Part shown: positions 54,988 to 64,000 of the stretch, piece by piece | How positions within the stretch are numbered: the first letter of the stretch is position 1 | Layout: the number at the start of each line of letters is the position of its first letter | Assembly: GCF_000301055.1 (NCBI RefSeq) | Contig: NZ_JH932300.1 | Coordinates: 1-64,000, forward strand | Origin: Falseniella ignava CCUG 37419 | GTDB lineage: Bacteria > Bacillota > Bacilli > Lactobacillales > Aerococcaceae | Length of the DNA stretch: 64,000 nucleotides | Reading direction: 5' to 3' | The notes under the pieces: model-generated | What the model was told of the DNA's origin: nothing | Databases searched by the model: none | Seen by the model: only the letters and a program-made list of their open reading frames with translations | Made by a program: the position numbers and the translations under genes

Positions 54988-56358
54988 ATGAATAAACGAA
55001 TGGCGGTAGTGCTAGCTGCAGGCAAAGGCACCCGTATGAAATCAAATCAATTAAAAGTTTTACATAAAATTAACGGTATTACGATGATTGAACATACCGT
55101 TCGAGCAGTTCGCAAAGCAGGGGTAGATCAAGTTGTCACAATTATCGGGACCGACGGCGAAGAAATTCAACAAGTTTTAACCGGTCAAAGTGAGTGTGCA
55201 ATTCAAGAAAAACAACTTGGTACAGCGCATGCGGTCTTACAAGCGAAGTCAATCTTAGAAGGACAGCCCGGAACAACGTTAGTGGTTAACGGCGACGGTC
55301 CACTCTTAACCGGCGAGACGTTAGAGCGATTGTATGATTTCCACGAACAATCAGGCGCATCGGGGACGGTCTTAACAGCGATTGCCTCATTACCGAATGA
55401 TTACGGTCGGATTGTCCGAGATGAAGCAGGTAACGTTCAAAAAATTGTTGAAACTAAAGACTGTGATGAAAAAGAAATACAAATTACGGAAGTTAACTCA
55501 GGTGTATTTATTTTCGGCAATCAGAAGCTCTTTGAATTGTTAGATCAGGTTGATAATAATAATGCTCAAGGCGAATATTATTTACCCGACGTGATTGGCT
55601 TATTACAAGGACGCGGTGAAATGGTCAAAGCATATGTGACGGAGCAATTTGATGAAATTATTGGGATCAATGACCGTCAACGCTTAGCAGAAGTGACCCG
55701 TATTATGAATCAACGCATTATGGATCAGCATATGGATAATGGGGTAACTTTTGTTTTACCAGAGTCTACTTATGTTGAAGTCGACGTTGAAATTGGTAAC
55801 GACACAGTGATTGAACCAGGCGTTCAGTTAAAAGGGAAGACACGTATCGGCTCAAATTGTACGATTGGAGCACATAGTGTAATTGAAGATAGTCAACTTG
55901 GTGATGAAGTCGTTGTTCGCCAATCGGTTATTGAGTTGAGTCAGATCGCCCAACAAGCGACGATCGGTCCTTTTGCGCATTTAAGACCTGAAACGGTATT
56001 AGACGAAGGCGTTCATATCGGTAATTTTGTCGAAGTGAAGAAAAGCGAATTAGGTGCCCATACGAAAGCGGGCCACTTAACCTATATTGGAGATGCAACG
56101 ATTGGTAGAAATGTGAATATTGGTTGTGGTACGGTCATCGCAAACTATGATGGTAAGAAAAAGCATCACAGTACTATCGGTGATGAATGCTTTATCGGAT
56201 CTGGTTCAGTGATTGTATCACCTGTACAAATCGGTAATCATGCGGTTACTGCAGCGGGATCAACCATCACAGAAGATATGCCAGATGAGAGTCTCGGTAT
56301 TGGTCGTGTTAGACAGACGACAAAATCTAATTTTTGGCAAAAATTTATGCAAAAATAA
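54988..56358 (+). CDS. glmU: bifunctional GlmU (uridyltransferase/acetyltransferase)
   Basis: The 456-residue enzyme makes UDP-GlcNAc from GlcN-1-P. The N-terminal uridyltransferase has [11 protein letters not shown] and the UTP site; the Mg ligand is near VVNGDGPLL. From about residue 250 there is a left-handed beta-helix of hexapeptide repeats with the acetyltransferase site ([47 protein letters not shown]). AAGGAG precedes ATG. prs follows after 17 bases. Confidence 0.97.
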   Translation: MNKRMAVVLAAGKGTRMKSNQLKVLHKINGITMIEHTVRAVRKAGVDQVVTIIGTDGEEIQQVLTGQSECAIQEKQLGTAHAVLQAKSILEGQPGTTLVVNGDGPLLTGETLERLYDFHEQSGASGTVLTAIASLPNDYGRIVRDEAGNVQKIVETKDCDEKEIQITEVNSGVFIFGNQKLFELLDQVDNNNAQGEYYLPDVIGLLQGRGEMVKAYVTEQFDEIIGINDRQRLAEVTRIMNQRIMDQHMDNGVTFVLPESTYVEVDVEIGNDTVIEPGVQLKGKTRIGSNCTIGAHSVIEDSQLGDEVVVRQSVIELSQIAQQATIGPFAHLRPETVLDEGVHIGNFVEVKKSELGAHTKAGHLTYIGDATIGRNVNIGCGTVIANYDGKKKHHSTIGDECFIGSGSVIVSPVQIGNHAVTAAGSTITEDMPDESLGIGRVRQTTKSNFWQKFMQK

Positions 56359-56375
56359 TTATTGGGAGGAAAAAA

Positions 56376-57347
56376 ATGAGTAATCGTTTTATCGATGATC
56401 CAAGATTTAAGTTGTTTTCGCTGAGTTCAAATGAACCGCTCGCAGAGAAAATCGCTGATGCATTAGGCGTTAAGTTAGGTACGATTAATTTAACCCAGTT
56501 TGCAGATGGAGAGATCAAGTTAAATGTTGCTGAGAGTATTCGAGGTAGCCATGTCTACATCGTGCAGTCTACATCAAACCCAGTCAATGAACACTTGATG
56601 GAATTATTAATTGCCATTGATGCGTGCAAGCGTGCGAGCGCTCGAACCATTAATGTGGTGATGCCATATTATGGATATGCTCGTCAAGAACGTAAGACGC
56701 AGTCTCGCGAGCCAATTACCGCAAAATTAGTTGCTAACATGCTAACATCTGCCGGGGCAACGCGCATGGTAACCTTAGATCTTCACGCAGCACAAATTCA
56801 AGGATTTTTCGATATACCAATGGATCACTTGCTCGCATCGCCTTTAATTGCGAGCCACTTAATGAATGATGGTTTATATGGTGATGATGTGGTTGTAGTT
56901 TCTCCAGACCATGGTGGGGTGACCCGTGCACGTAAGTTAGCGGAATTCTTAAAATCACCGATCGCGATTGTTGACAAACGTCGACCTAAAGCGAACGTCG
57001 CTGAAGTGATGCATATTGTTGGGGATGTTAAAGGCAAACGCTGTATCATTATCGATGATATGATCGATACGGCAGGTACGATTACTTTAGCATCACAAGC
57101 ATTATTAGATCAAGGTGCTACCGAAGTTTATGCTTGCTGTACTCACCCTGTTTTATCAGGGCCCGCAATTGAGCGCCTCGAAGCTTCTCCAATTAAGAAG
57201 GTTATGATTACAGACTCAATTCTTCTACCAAAAGAAAAAGAGCTTGATAAGATTGAACAAATTACGGTTGCGAAGTTAGTGGCTGAAGCCTTACTGCGCA
57301 TTCATGAAGATCGTTCAGTAAGTCCACTCTTTGATGAGAAATTTTAA
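56376..57347 (+). CDS. prs: ribose-phosphate pyrophosphokinase
   Basis: The 323-residue enzyme makes PRPP from ribose-5-phosphate and ATP. Motifs: [61 protein letters not shown] and the PRPP loop [16 protein letters not shown] 56376 is set by GGGAGGAAAAAA. A longer frame starts inside glmU. PRPP feeds purines, pyrimidines and PncB. Confidence 0.97.
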   Translation: MSNRFIDDPRFKLFSLSSNEPLAEKIADALGVKLGTINLTQFADGEIKLNVAESIRGSHVYIVQSTSNPVNEHLMELLIAIDACKRASARTINVVMPYYGYARQERKTQSREPITAKLVANMLTSAGATRMVTLDLHAAQIQGFFDIPMDHLLASPLIASHLMNDGLYGDDVVVVSPDHGGVTRARKLAEFLKSPIAIVDKRRPKANVAEVMHIVGDVKGKRCIIIDDMIDTAGTITLASQALLDQGATEVYACCTHPVLSGPAIERLEASPIKKVMITDSILLPKEKELDKIEQITVAKLVAEALLRIHEDRSVSPLFDEKF

Positions 57348-57371
57348 GGTAAGTTTACGAATACGAATTTC

Positions 57372-57403
57372 AAATCCACTTAGCTTGCGCTGAGTGGTTT
57401 TTT
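57372..57403 (+). terminator. terminator of the glmU-prs operon
   Basis: CCACTTAGC-TTGC-GCTGAGTGG, then TTTTTT. Confidence 0.92.
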
Positions 57404-57504
57404 AGTGATTTAAAGAGTTTTTAAGTCCATTTCTTCAGGGTCTAGCATTTTAAAGCTTGAATCAGTATAATAGATGAGAATCCAAAGCTTGGAAGGAGGA
57501 TACT

Positions 57505-58899
57505 ATGTTTAAGAAAGCCGAATGGAATACGCTGTTGCGTCTGGCAGTTGTCATTGTTAGTTCTCTAATCGCGTTAGGCAGTATGTATCTAAGTTTTTAC
57601 TTACGTTTTGCTGGGAATATTCCATATCGAAATTACAGTGCATTTCAAGCGAATTATTTGTGGATTGTAGTTGGTTTTATTGTTATTAATTTTCTTTTTG
57701 GGACATATGTTTTTTACAATAAAAATTTATTAGATTTGTTTTATTTTACGATGTTGAGCGAATTGGCATTAACGTGCTATATTATGGTATTGATATATGC
57801 ACGCAGTCGTTTAACGTTTCCACGTTCGGTTTTACTGATTAACTTTGTTTTAGGGACTTTTATTTTATTTATTTATAACGCGATTGTCTATATGATTTAC
57901 CAGAAAGTTCGCGGTCATAAGCGGGTGATGATTGTCGGGGAAAATGAACGTGTATTAGAGGCTGTACGCAACTTTGATGCGATGAAAAATCAGCGCCACC
58001 AAGTTACCCACGTTATTCTTTCCAATTATTTATCGAATATTAAAGCTTACGCTTCGGAAGTGGATATTGTCTATATGACCGGACAGATCGATGAAGCTGT
58101 TCGAACGAAAGTATACGAATATTTGATGCAAGAGAGTAAGAAATTATTTTTAAGTTCAGAGTTTGAACACTTAATGATGTTGAATGCCAATGTGATGAAC
58201 TTTGATGACGAGAGTGTTCTGGAAATATCGAACTTTGAGATTAATCCTGAAGAAGCGGTGTTGAAACGTGCTTTCGATTTGATTGTATCAGTCGCATTGC
58301 TAATTGTTACTTCACCAATTATGTTAATTACGGCAATTTTAATTAAGTTGGATTCTCCAGGGCCGATTTTCTATAAGCAGGAGCGCATTACTAAGGGGGG
58401 GCGTCACTTTAATATTTTGAAGTTCCGTTCGATGAGTGCAACCGCAGAAAGAGAATCAGGTCCCGTCTTAGCGACAAAGGATGATGCCAGAATTACTCGC
58501 GTGGGCCGGTTTATTCGCTCGACGCGGATTGATGAGTTGCCACAGTTAATCAATGTTTTGAAAGGTGATATGTCGCTTGTAGGGCCCCGTCCGGAACGTC
58601 CATTCTTCGTAAAACAATACGCAGAGCAAAACCCGTACTATACGCTACGTCACAATGTGCAAGCCGGGATTACAGGCTATGCACAAGTCTACGGCAAGTA
58701 TAGTTCAGATTTTAATCGTAAATTAAACTTTGATTTGCTATATATTAAGAACTATTCGTTAGCATTTGATTTTAAATTATTATTTAGAACGACAAAAATT
58801 TTATTTGATAAAGTCTCTTCGCGAGGGTTTGAAGAAGAAGTCGAACGAGTGGAAGATGAGTGGCAAGATTATGAAGATCAAATGACGATTATTAAATAA
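57505..58899 (+). CDS. undecaprenyl-phosphate sugar phosphotransferase (WbaP-like)
   Basis: The 464-residue protein has four to five N-terminal helices and a nucleotide-binding-like middle domain (RVMIVGENERVLEAVRNFD). The C-terminal sugar transferase domain reads KRAFDLIVSVALLIVTSPIML, PGPIFYKQERITKGGRHFNILKFRSM, RIDELPQLINVLKGDMSLVGPRPERP and GITGYAQVYGKY. It puts the first sugar phosphate on the lipid carrier for capsule or exopolysaccharide. No other capsule genes lie beside it, so it is a stand-alone initiator here. Start set by AAGGAGGAT. Confidence 0.93.
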   Translation: MFKKAEWNTLLRLAVVIVSSLIALGSMYLSFYLRFAGNIPYRNYSAFQANYLWIVVGFIVINFLFGTYVFYNKNLLDLFYFTMLSELALTCYIMVLIYARSRLTFPRSVLLINFVLGTFILFIYNAIVYMIYQKVRGHKRVMIVGENERVLEAVRNFDAMKNQRHQVTHVILSNYLSNIKAYASEVDIVYMTGQIDEAVRTKVYEYLMQESKKLFLSSEFEHLMMLNANVMNFDDESVLEISNFEINPEEAVLKRAFDLIVSVALLIVTSPIMLITAILIKLDSPGPIFYKQERITKGGRHFNILKFRSMSATAERESGPVLATKDDARITRVGRFIRSTRIDELPQLINVLKGDMSLVGPRPERPFFVKQYAEQNPYYTLRHNVQAGITGYAQVYGKYSSDFNRKLNFDLLYIKNYSLAFDFKLLFRTTKILFDKVSSRGFEEEVERVEDEWQDYEDQMTIIK

Positions 58900-58921
58900 A
58901 GAATACGAATGATACTATTTG

Positions 58922-58952
58922 ATGATACTAATCATTTTAGTATCATTTTTTT
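58922..58952 (+). terminator. terminator of the sugar transferase gene
   Basis: TGATACTA (58924-58931) pairs with TAGTATCA (58938-58945), then TTTTTTT. A second copy of the left arm, GATACTA at 58911, could compete for pairing. Confidence 0.85.
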
Positions 58953-58999
58953 ATGAAAAGCGTATACTAAAATTATCAATCAACGAAGGAGAGATTGCT

Positions 59000-60163
59000 A
59001 TGATGAAAAAGATGAAAAAATGGCTCGTAGTTGGCTTGTTAGGCTCAAGTATCGGTATGGGTACCTTAGGTCAATCCGTTCATGCTGAAACAGATTGGCA
59101 GAGTATTTACGAAGAACTTGTTGAAACAAGCATGGAACTTCAACCTACCTCTGGAACTTATCAATTAACAGCAAACTTAGTTGGAGCGGATGAACTTAGC
59201 GTTAATGGCGATGTAGATGGTGCATTCAAATTTACAACCGAACCTTTAACGGCTCAAGGGAACGTAACAATTAAAGGGCTAGTGAACCCACCAGCATCTG
59301 AAGAAGACGCAGAACCGCAAAATATTGATTTTACAGGTGAAGCAATTTATGTCGATGACACTGTTTACTATAATACAGGTTTTGAATGGGAAGTCATCAA
59401 TTTCGATGGATTTGAAGAGCAATTCGCTGAAATTTTCGATCAAATCAAGGACATGCAAGGACAAACTCCTGAAGACTGGGAACTCGTACAACAACTGTAT
59501 GATTTTGAAGAAACTGATACAGAATACATCATGACATTAAAAGACGATGTAAGTTATGAACAAGTTCTTGAAATGATTGACTTGGAAGAATTAAAAGAAC
59601 AATCACGTAAAAATACTGAAGAGATGATTGAAGAAATCGAACAAGCCATCGAAGAAGCGCGTCAAGAAGCAGAAGAAGCCGGGGAAGATCCCGAAGAATT
59701 TGTTGGACTCACAGAAGAAGAAAAACAAGAAATGCTTAACAGTGCGACTGAAAATATTGAAGAGCAAATTAAGTTAGGTATTCAAGCTTTAAAAGATGCG
59801 GAAATTCATTACGATAAAGAAACAAAACGAATGACTTACACACGCATGGAAATTGAGCTTGATGGTCCAGCTATTCGTGAAGTTATGGAAGAGGTTAATG
59901 GTATGACCGAAGAAGAGTCAGCGGTCTTGGATGAATTCAAACTTATGTTAACACTTGAAATTCATATTGATCCAGAATTCCAAGGAGGTCCAATTACAGC
60001 ACCAACGCTTGGATCATCTGTTGAAAATGAAGCAGCTGACGAATCTGAAGAAGTATCTGAAGAAGCATCAGAAGAAGAGCCAAGCGATGAATCTATTGAA
60101 GAGACTGAGGCGGAATCATTAGAAGAAACAGAAGCGGCTGAAGAAGAAACAAGTGCAGAATAA
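59000..60163 (+). CDS. secreted protein with acidic tail, unknown
   Basis: The 387-residue protein has a signal peptide (MMKKMKKWLVVGLLGSSIGMG...SVHA, cut before E) and a long beta/alpha domain. A charged coiled-coil-like helix (about 215-255, LEELKEQSRKNTEEMIEEIEQ...EEARQEAEEAG) follows. The C-terminal tail of about 45 residues is Glu/Ser/Ala-rich. The fold pattern (antiparallel strands around substrate-cavity-like region) recalls LppX-type lipid-binding proteins, but this is not secure. It has no lipobox or wall-sorting motif. AAGGAGAG precedes tandem ATG codons. Confidence 0.75.
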   Translation: MMKKMKKWLVVGLLGSSIGMGTLGQSVHAETDWQSIYEELVETSMELQPTSGTYQLTANLVGADELSVNGDVDGAFKFTTEPLTAQGNVTIKGLVNPPASEEDAEPQNIDFTGEAIYVDDTVYYNTGFEWEVINFDGFEEQFAEIFDQIKDMQGQTPEDWELVQQLYDFEETDTEYIMTLKDDVSYEQVLEMIDLEELKEQSRKNTEEMIEEIEQAIEEARQEAEEAGEDPEEFVGLTEEEKQEMLNSATENIEEQIKLGIQALKDAEIHYDKETKRMTYTRMEIELDGPAIREVMEEVNGMTEEESAVLDEFKLMLTLEIHIDPEFQGGPITAPTLGSSVENEAADESEEVSEEASEEEPSDESIEETEAESLEETEAAEEETSAE

Positions 60164-60190
60164 GTCACGTAAATTATAAAAAGTTTTATC

Positions 60191-60219
60191 AAACCCCATG
60201 TCGAGGCATGGGGTTTGTT
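60191..60219 (+). terminator. terminator
   Basis: AAACCCCATG pairs with CATGGGGTTT, loop TCGAGG, then GTTT. Confidence 0.88.
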
Positions 60220-60303
60220 TAATGTCTTACGATACTAATTTAGTCAAACAGTATTAGAATGTGATACAATGACCGTAATATAATATAGATAAGAGGTAGA
60301 ACT

Positions 60304-61797
60304 ATGACGACATATTATCCATGCGATGACAGCTTTATGCTGCATACAGACTTATATCAAATCAATATGGCGATGACCTACTGGGCGGAAGGGATTCAAG
60401 ATAAGGAAGCTGTTTTTGAAGGTTATTTTCGTTCTAACCCATTCGAGAGTGGGTATGCTATTTTTGTTGGCTTAGAGAAAATGATTCGATATCTATCTAA
60501 TCTGAAATTTACCGAAAGTGATTTAGATTATTTAAGAAGCACCGAACTATTCCCAGAAGAATATATTCAATATTTAGGGGAGTTAGAGTTCAAGCTATCC
60601 GTCCGAAGTTTTGTTGAAGGCGAGTTGTGCTTTGCCAATGAGCCTCTCATTCAAGTACAAGGTCCGTTACTTCAGTGCCAATTAGTTGAGACGGCGTTGT
60701 TGAATATTATTAACTACCAAACATTAATTGCGACGAAAGCTGCCCGAATCCGGTATGTATCTGGACCGAAAGCAGGGATTGCGGAATTCGGAAGTCGTCG
60801 AGCACATGAATTTGATGCAGCAATCTGGGGAACGCGTGCTGCTTATATCGGTGGCTTTAACTCTACAAGCAATGTTCGAGCGGGTAAGTTATTTGGTATG
60901 CCAATTTCTGGAACACACGCCCACTCTTTAGTTCAAGCTTATCGCGATGAGTACGAAGCGTTTAAAGCCTATGCTGAAACACATAAAAATGTCGTCTTTT
61001 TAGTCGATACCTATGACACACTAAGATCTGGCGTGCCAAATGCAATCCGTGTGGCTGATGAAATGGGAGACCGTATCAACTTTATCGGTGTTCGGATTGA
61101 CTCCGGAGATATTACTTATCAATCAAAACATATTCGCGAGATGTTAGATGAGGCAGGTTATCCAGATGCGCATATCATTGCATCGAATGATTTGGATGAA
61201 TTGACGATTCTAAACTTAAATATGCAAGGAGCCAGGGTAGATGATTGGGGAATTGGCACCAAGCTAATTACTGCCTATGATCAACCCGCTCTAGGTGCAG
61301 TCTATAAATTAGTAAGTATCGAAGACGAAACTGGTCAACTAGTCCCAACCATGAAAATCTCAAGTAATGCCGAAAAAATTACAACCCCAGGTGTTAAACA
61401 AGTTTGGCGGATTATTAGTAAAGAAACAGGAAAAGGTGAAGGTGATTATATTACCTTTGAAGATGCGGATCCAAATGAACAAGATTCGCTCTTTATGTTC
61501 CATCCAACGTATACATACATTAATAAAACGGTTGAGAATTTTGAAGCGAAGCCGATGCTTCATCAAATATTTGATAATGGGAAGTTGGTATATGACCAAC
61601 CTGATTTAGATACAATTCGTTCTTATGCGCAAGCTAACTTAGAATGGTTGGATGACGAACATAAGCGTGTTTTAAATCCAACGCCATATCCAGTAGACTT
61701 GTCCCAAGAATTATACGATGAAAAAATGAATAGCATTCGAAAAATTCAAGCAGAAGTCAACCAACGTGTCCAAGCGATGCAACAAGCTAAGGAGTAG
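60304..61797 (+). CDS. pncB: nicotinate phosphoribosyltransferase
   Basis: The 497-residue enzyme joins nicotinate and PRPP to nicotinate mononucleotide. Motifs: [53 protein letters not shown] (with the phosphorylated/active His), [23 protein letters not shown] and [22 protein letters not shown] precedes ATG. nadE follows after 8 bases, so this is an NAD salvage operon. Confidence 0.96.
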   Translation: MTTYYPCDDSFMLHTDLYQINMAMTYWAEGIQDKEAVFEGYFRSNPFESGYAIFVGLEKMIRYLSNLKFTESDLDYLRSTELFPEEYIQYLGELEFKLSVRSFVEGELCFANEPLIQVQGPLLQCQLVETALLNIINYQTLIATKAARIRYVSGPKAGIAEFGSRRAHEFDAAIWGTRAAYIGGFNSTSNVRAGKLFGMPISGTHAHSLVQAYRDEYEAFKAYAETHKNVVFLVDTYDTLRSGVPNAIRVADEMGDRINFIGVRIDSGDITYQSKHIREMLDEAGYPDAHIIASNDLDELTILNLNMQGARVDDWGIGTKLITAYDQPALGAVYKLVSIEDETGQLVPTMKISSNAEKITTPGVKQVWRIISKETGKGEGDYITFEDADPNEQDSLFMFHPTYTYINKTVENFEAKPMLHQIFDNGKLVYDQPDLDTIRSYAQANLEWLDDEHKRVLNPTPYPVDLSQELYDEKMNSIRKIQAEVNQRVQAMQQAKE

Positions 61798-61805
61798 GAG
61801 TAAAC

Positions 61806-62633
61806 ATGAGACCATTACAACAAGAAATTATCCAACAACTTCAAGTTCAACCGATAATTGATCCAGCTAACGAAGTTCGTCGGACGATTGATTTCTTAAA
61901 ACAATACCTCAAACGTCTCCCCGGGCTGAAGACGTATGTCTTAGGTGTCAGTGGTGGCCAAGACTCCACTTTGGTAGCGAAATTAGCACAATTAGCAGTG
62001 GAAGAATTGCGCCAAGAGACCCTAGATACGGCATACCGATTTATTGCAGTTCGCTTACCCTACGGCGTACAACTGGATGAGGAAGACGCACAATTAGCGC
62101 TTGATTTTATTCAAGCCGATGAAGTATTAACGATTAATATTAAGTCCGCTACGGATCAATTGGTTGAAGAATTAACACAAAATGAAGTCGTGATGACGGA
62201 CTTTAATAAAGGGAATATTAAAGCGCGTCAACGGATGATTGTACAATATGCGATTGCGGGAGCGCGTCAAGGGGTTGTACTTGGGTGTGATCATGCAGCT
62301 GAAAATGTGACCGGATTCTTTACCAAATTTGGCGATGGTGCAGCGGATTTAATGCCATTGTGGCGCTTAACGAAATCGCAAGGTGCCCAGATGTTGCAAT
62401 ATTTAAATGCTAATGAGCGCCTCTATACTAAAGTTCCGACCGCAGATTTAGAAGATCTCCAACCGCTACAATCGGATGAGGAAGCACTTGGAGTAACTTA
62501 TCGTGAAATTGATGCGTATTTACATGGAGAAGCCATTGCGGAAAAAGCGGCAGAACGGATTGAAAGTTTATATCTAGCGAATCAACATAAGCGACATATG
62601 CCGATTACAATTTTTGATGATTTTTGGAAATAA
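61806..62633 (+). CDS. nadE: ammonia-dependent NAD+ synthetase
   Basis: The 275-residue enzyme amidates nicotinate adenine dinucleotide to NAD+. Motifs: the PP-loop [71 protein letters not shown] and LEDLQP. It has no glutaminase domain, so it uses free ammonia. GGAGTAGGAG precedes ATG. Confidence 0.96.
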   Translation: MRPLQQEIIQQLQVQPIIDPANEVRRTIDFLKQYLKRLPGLKTYVLGVSGGQDSTLVAKLAQLAVEELRQETLDTAYRFIAVRLPYGVQLDEEDAQLALDFIQADEVLTINIKSATDQLVEELTQNEVVMTDFNKGNIKARQRMIVQYAIAGARQGVVLGCDHAAENVTGFFTKFGDGAADLMPLWRLTKSQGAQMLQYLNANERLYTKVPTADLEDLQPLQSDEEALGVTYREIDAYLHGEAIAEKAAERIESLYLANQHKRHMPITIFDDFWK

Positions 62634-62714
62634 TAGCTAAATCGATGCTCTAGTTCATATTGAGTTAATTTAACGGTGATATGATGGGGGTATAATCGAG
62701 GAGGCGAATTAAAA

Positions 62715-63587
62715 ATGCCAAAAACGGCTTATATTATTGATAGCACTGCCACCATATCAGATACCTTAAGAGCGCGGCCTGACGTCTATGAAGTGCCGCT
62801 CTCACTTATTTGGGATGATGAAGTGATTCAAGATACATCGGATCCTTCAGCGCTTCAATTATTTTACCAACGTTTAGCTGATTCGGATACGTTACCAACG
62901 ACATCTCAACCAGAGCCCTACCAATGGGCCGCTTGTCTTGATGAGATTGTAGAACAAGGCTATCAGCAAGTCTTAATGATTTCAATGGCCAAAGGATTAA
63001 GTGGAACCTATCAAACAATGCAAATGATTGCTTCAGAATACCAGTCGAAGTTGACCATTCGGGTGGTAGATTCAAAGCGCGTATCTTTTGTCATGGAACG
63101 GATGTTAATGGATGCGATTGAATTAGAAGCGAAGGGATGGGAACTTGATGCCATCGTCGAACAACTCGAGTGGTTTGCAGCGCAATCTGAAGTGTATGTC
63201 GTGATTCCACATCTTGAAAATTTAGTTAAAGGCGGACGTTTAAGTAAGGCGGGCGCTTTTATTGGTGGCCTATTACAAATTCATCCGATTGTCTACTTTA
63301 CTTCTGACTCGAAGGTAGATATTTTTGAAAAACAGCGGACACTCAAACGCGTATATCAACGCTATTTACAAATTGTTGATGACGCCGTTGAGAAATACGA
63401 ATCAGGTATTGAAGTAGGTCTGGCGCATGGGGATAACTTGGCTGATACGGAATGGCTCAGCCAACAAATCAAACAAAAATACCCCCATATTTCGATTCGA
63501 ACAGGCTATTTATCACCTGTAATCGGAACACATGGAGGTAAAGATTGTATGGGGTTAGGTATTTTGCCTATCTTACCTAAGAATTAA
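62715..63587 (+). CDS. DegV family fatty-acid-binding protein
   Basis: The 290-residue protein has DegV features: AYIIDSTATIS at the start, VPLSLIWDDE, LPTTSQPEP, VLMISMAKGLSGTYQTM, VVDSKRVSF, HLENLVKGGRLSKAGAFIGGLLQIHPIV and a C-terminal TGYLSPVIGTHGGKDCMGLG. DegV (FakB) proteins carry fatty acids to the kinase FakA. GAGGAGGCG precedes ATG. Its stop overlaps the convergent yigZ-type gene by 11 bases. Confidence 0.93.
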   Translation: MPKTAYIIDSTATISDTLRARPDVYEVPLSLIWDDEVIQDTSDPSALQLFYQRLADSDTLPTTSQPEPYQWAACLDEIVEQGYQQVLMISMAKGLSGTYQTMQMIASEYQSKLTIRVVDSKRVSFVMERMLMDAIELEAKGWELDAIVEQLEWFAAQSEVYVVIPHLENLVKGGRLSKAGAFIGGLLQIHPIVYFTSDSKVDIFEKQRTLKRVYQRYLQIVDDAVEKYESGIEVGLAHGDNLADTEWLSQQIKQKYPHISIRTGYLSPVIGTHGGKDCMGLGILPILPKN

Positions 63588-64000
63588 TTTCTTCAAGCTG
63601 GGCCGCAGGAATACGGACTTGTTGGATATGGATGGGATTAATAATACCTTGTCCATGAGTTAGATTATTAATTTGTTGCGTAAAATCTGCTAAATTATGT
63701 GGAAAGAGTGCAAGTTGATAGCGCACTTGTTCAGTATATTCAGTATTGATGATTTGAATGGGTTGAGGAGCATCAACGCTTAAGTAGTGAAAGACCGTAT
63801 CGTTATGTTCATAAGCAATCGATAATTCGATAATTTGCTGATCAACTTGAGCTACAATCGTAGCATGGTCTAACGCCGAACTAACACTGCTACTATACGC
63901 ACGAATTAATCCACCAGCCCCTAATTTAACGCCACCAAAATATCGTACACAGACAGCCATAATATGATTTAAATTATTTTTTTGCAAAACTTCAAGCATT
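63577..64000 (-). CDS. YigZ/IMPACT family protein, 5' end outside window
   Basis: About 140 C-terminal residues are present. They include the IMPACT core MAVCVRYFGGVKLGAGGLIRAYSSSVSSALD, followed by the DUF1949 C-terminal domain (IIELSIAYEHNDTVFHYLS...). The family resembles the IMPACT translation regulators; its bacterial role is unclear. The frame is open to the window edge, so the start lies beyond. Confidence 0.9.
   Translation of the reverse strand, partial: MLEVLQKNNLNHIMAVCVRYFGGVKLGAGGLIRAYSSSVSSALDHATIVAQVDQQIIELSIAYEHNDTVFHYLSVDAPQPIQIINTEYTEQVRYQLALFPHNLADFTQQINNLTHGQGIINPIHIQQVRIPAAQLEEINS

Overview
The window is a piece of a low-to-moderate GC Gram-positive chromosome. The rRNA operon, YidD, CdaA-CdaR-GlmM, PurR of the phosphoribosyltransferase-fold type, the AdcA-AdcC-AdcB zinc transporter, GAAC-N4-GTTC LexA box, PyrR-type attenuator and strong AGGAGG-like ribosome binding sites all point to Lactobacillales. 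The 16S and gene content look most like Aerococcaceae, but I could not run a 16S search, so the family is an inference. UGA serves as an ordinary stop in several genes (for example yidD), so the code is standard.

Layout. 1-5.3 kb: the 3' part of a 16S gene, 23S, 5S, tRNA-Asn and tRNA-Thr. 5.4-10.3 kb: an accessory island of small unknown, secreted and membrane genes, a phage-type CI/S24 repressor, a fragment of a phage minor head protein and a decayed nuclease-toxin-like gene with a possible immunity gene. 10.6-23 kb: housekeeping genes (comEB, two M20 peptidases, a LexA-box gene with a class-I amidotransferase and queG, a HerA-like ATPase, an M24 peptidase, a VTT protein, yidD, cdaA-cdaR-glmM). 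23.1-29.4 kb: the most remarkable locus, described below. 29.4-32 kb: two AraC regulators and nagB. 32-42.6 kb: secreted and envelope genes (HAD phosphatase, CPBP protease, cardiolipin synthase, two Zn-peptidases, polysaccharide deacetylase) and a PyrR-controlled uracil permease. 42.8-45.5 kb: zinc ABC transporter whose binding protein has a very long His-Asp repeat. 45.5-52.2 kb: MATE exporter and an ABC sugar/glycerophosphate-type uptake operon with a metallophosphoesterase. 52.2-64 kb: D-serine ammonia-lyase, ArsC-like protein, purR, glmU, prs, a polyprenyl-phosphate sugar transferase, pncB-nadE, degV and a yigZ fragment.

The 23.1-29.4 kb locus encodes GrdX, an N-carbamoylsarcosine amidase-type hydrolase, a hydantoinase, and the two subunits of substrate-specific component B of a glycine/sarcosine/betaine reductase (GrdE/GrdG-like and GrdB/GrdF-like). 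The latter is a selenoprotein: an in-frame UGA lies exactly at the family's Sec-x-x-Cys site and is followed by a hairpin fitting a bacterial SECIS. Together these genes would convert N-methylhydantoin (from creatinine) or hydantoin to sarcosine or glycine and then reduce it to acetyl phosphate, a route known from clostridia and not expected in lactic acid bacteria. Immediately downstream is a Crp/Fnr-family regulator gene that also has one in-frame UGA (codon 110) with intact coding on both sides and a SECIS-like hairpin at almost the same distance. It is a candidate selenocysteine-containing transcription factor. A CRP-format palindrome lies where a class II activator would sit for the grd promoter. 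Components A and C of the reductase and the Sec machinery are not in this window.
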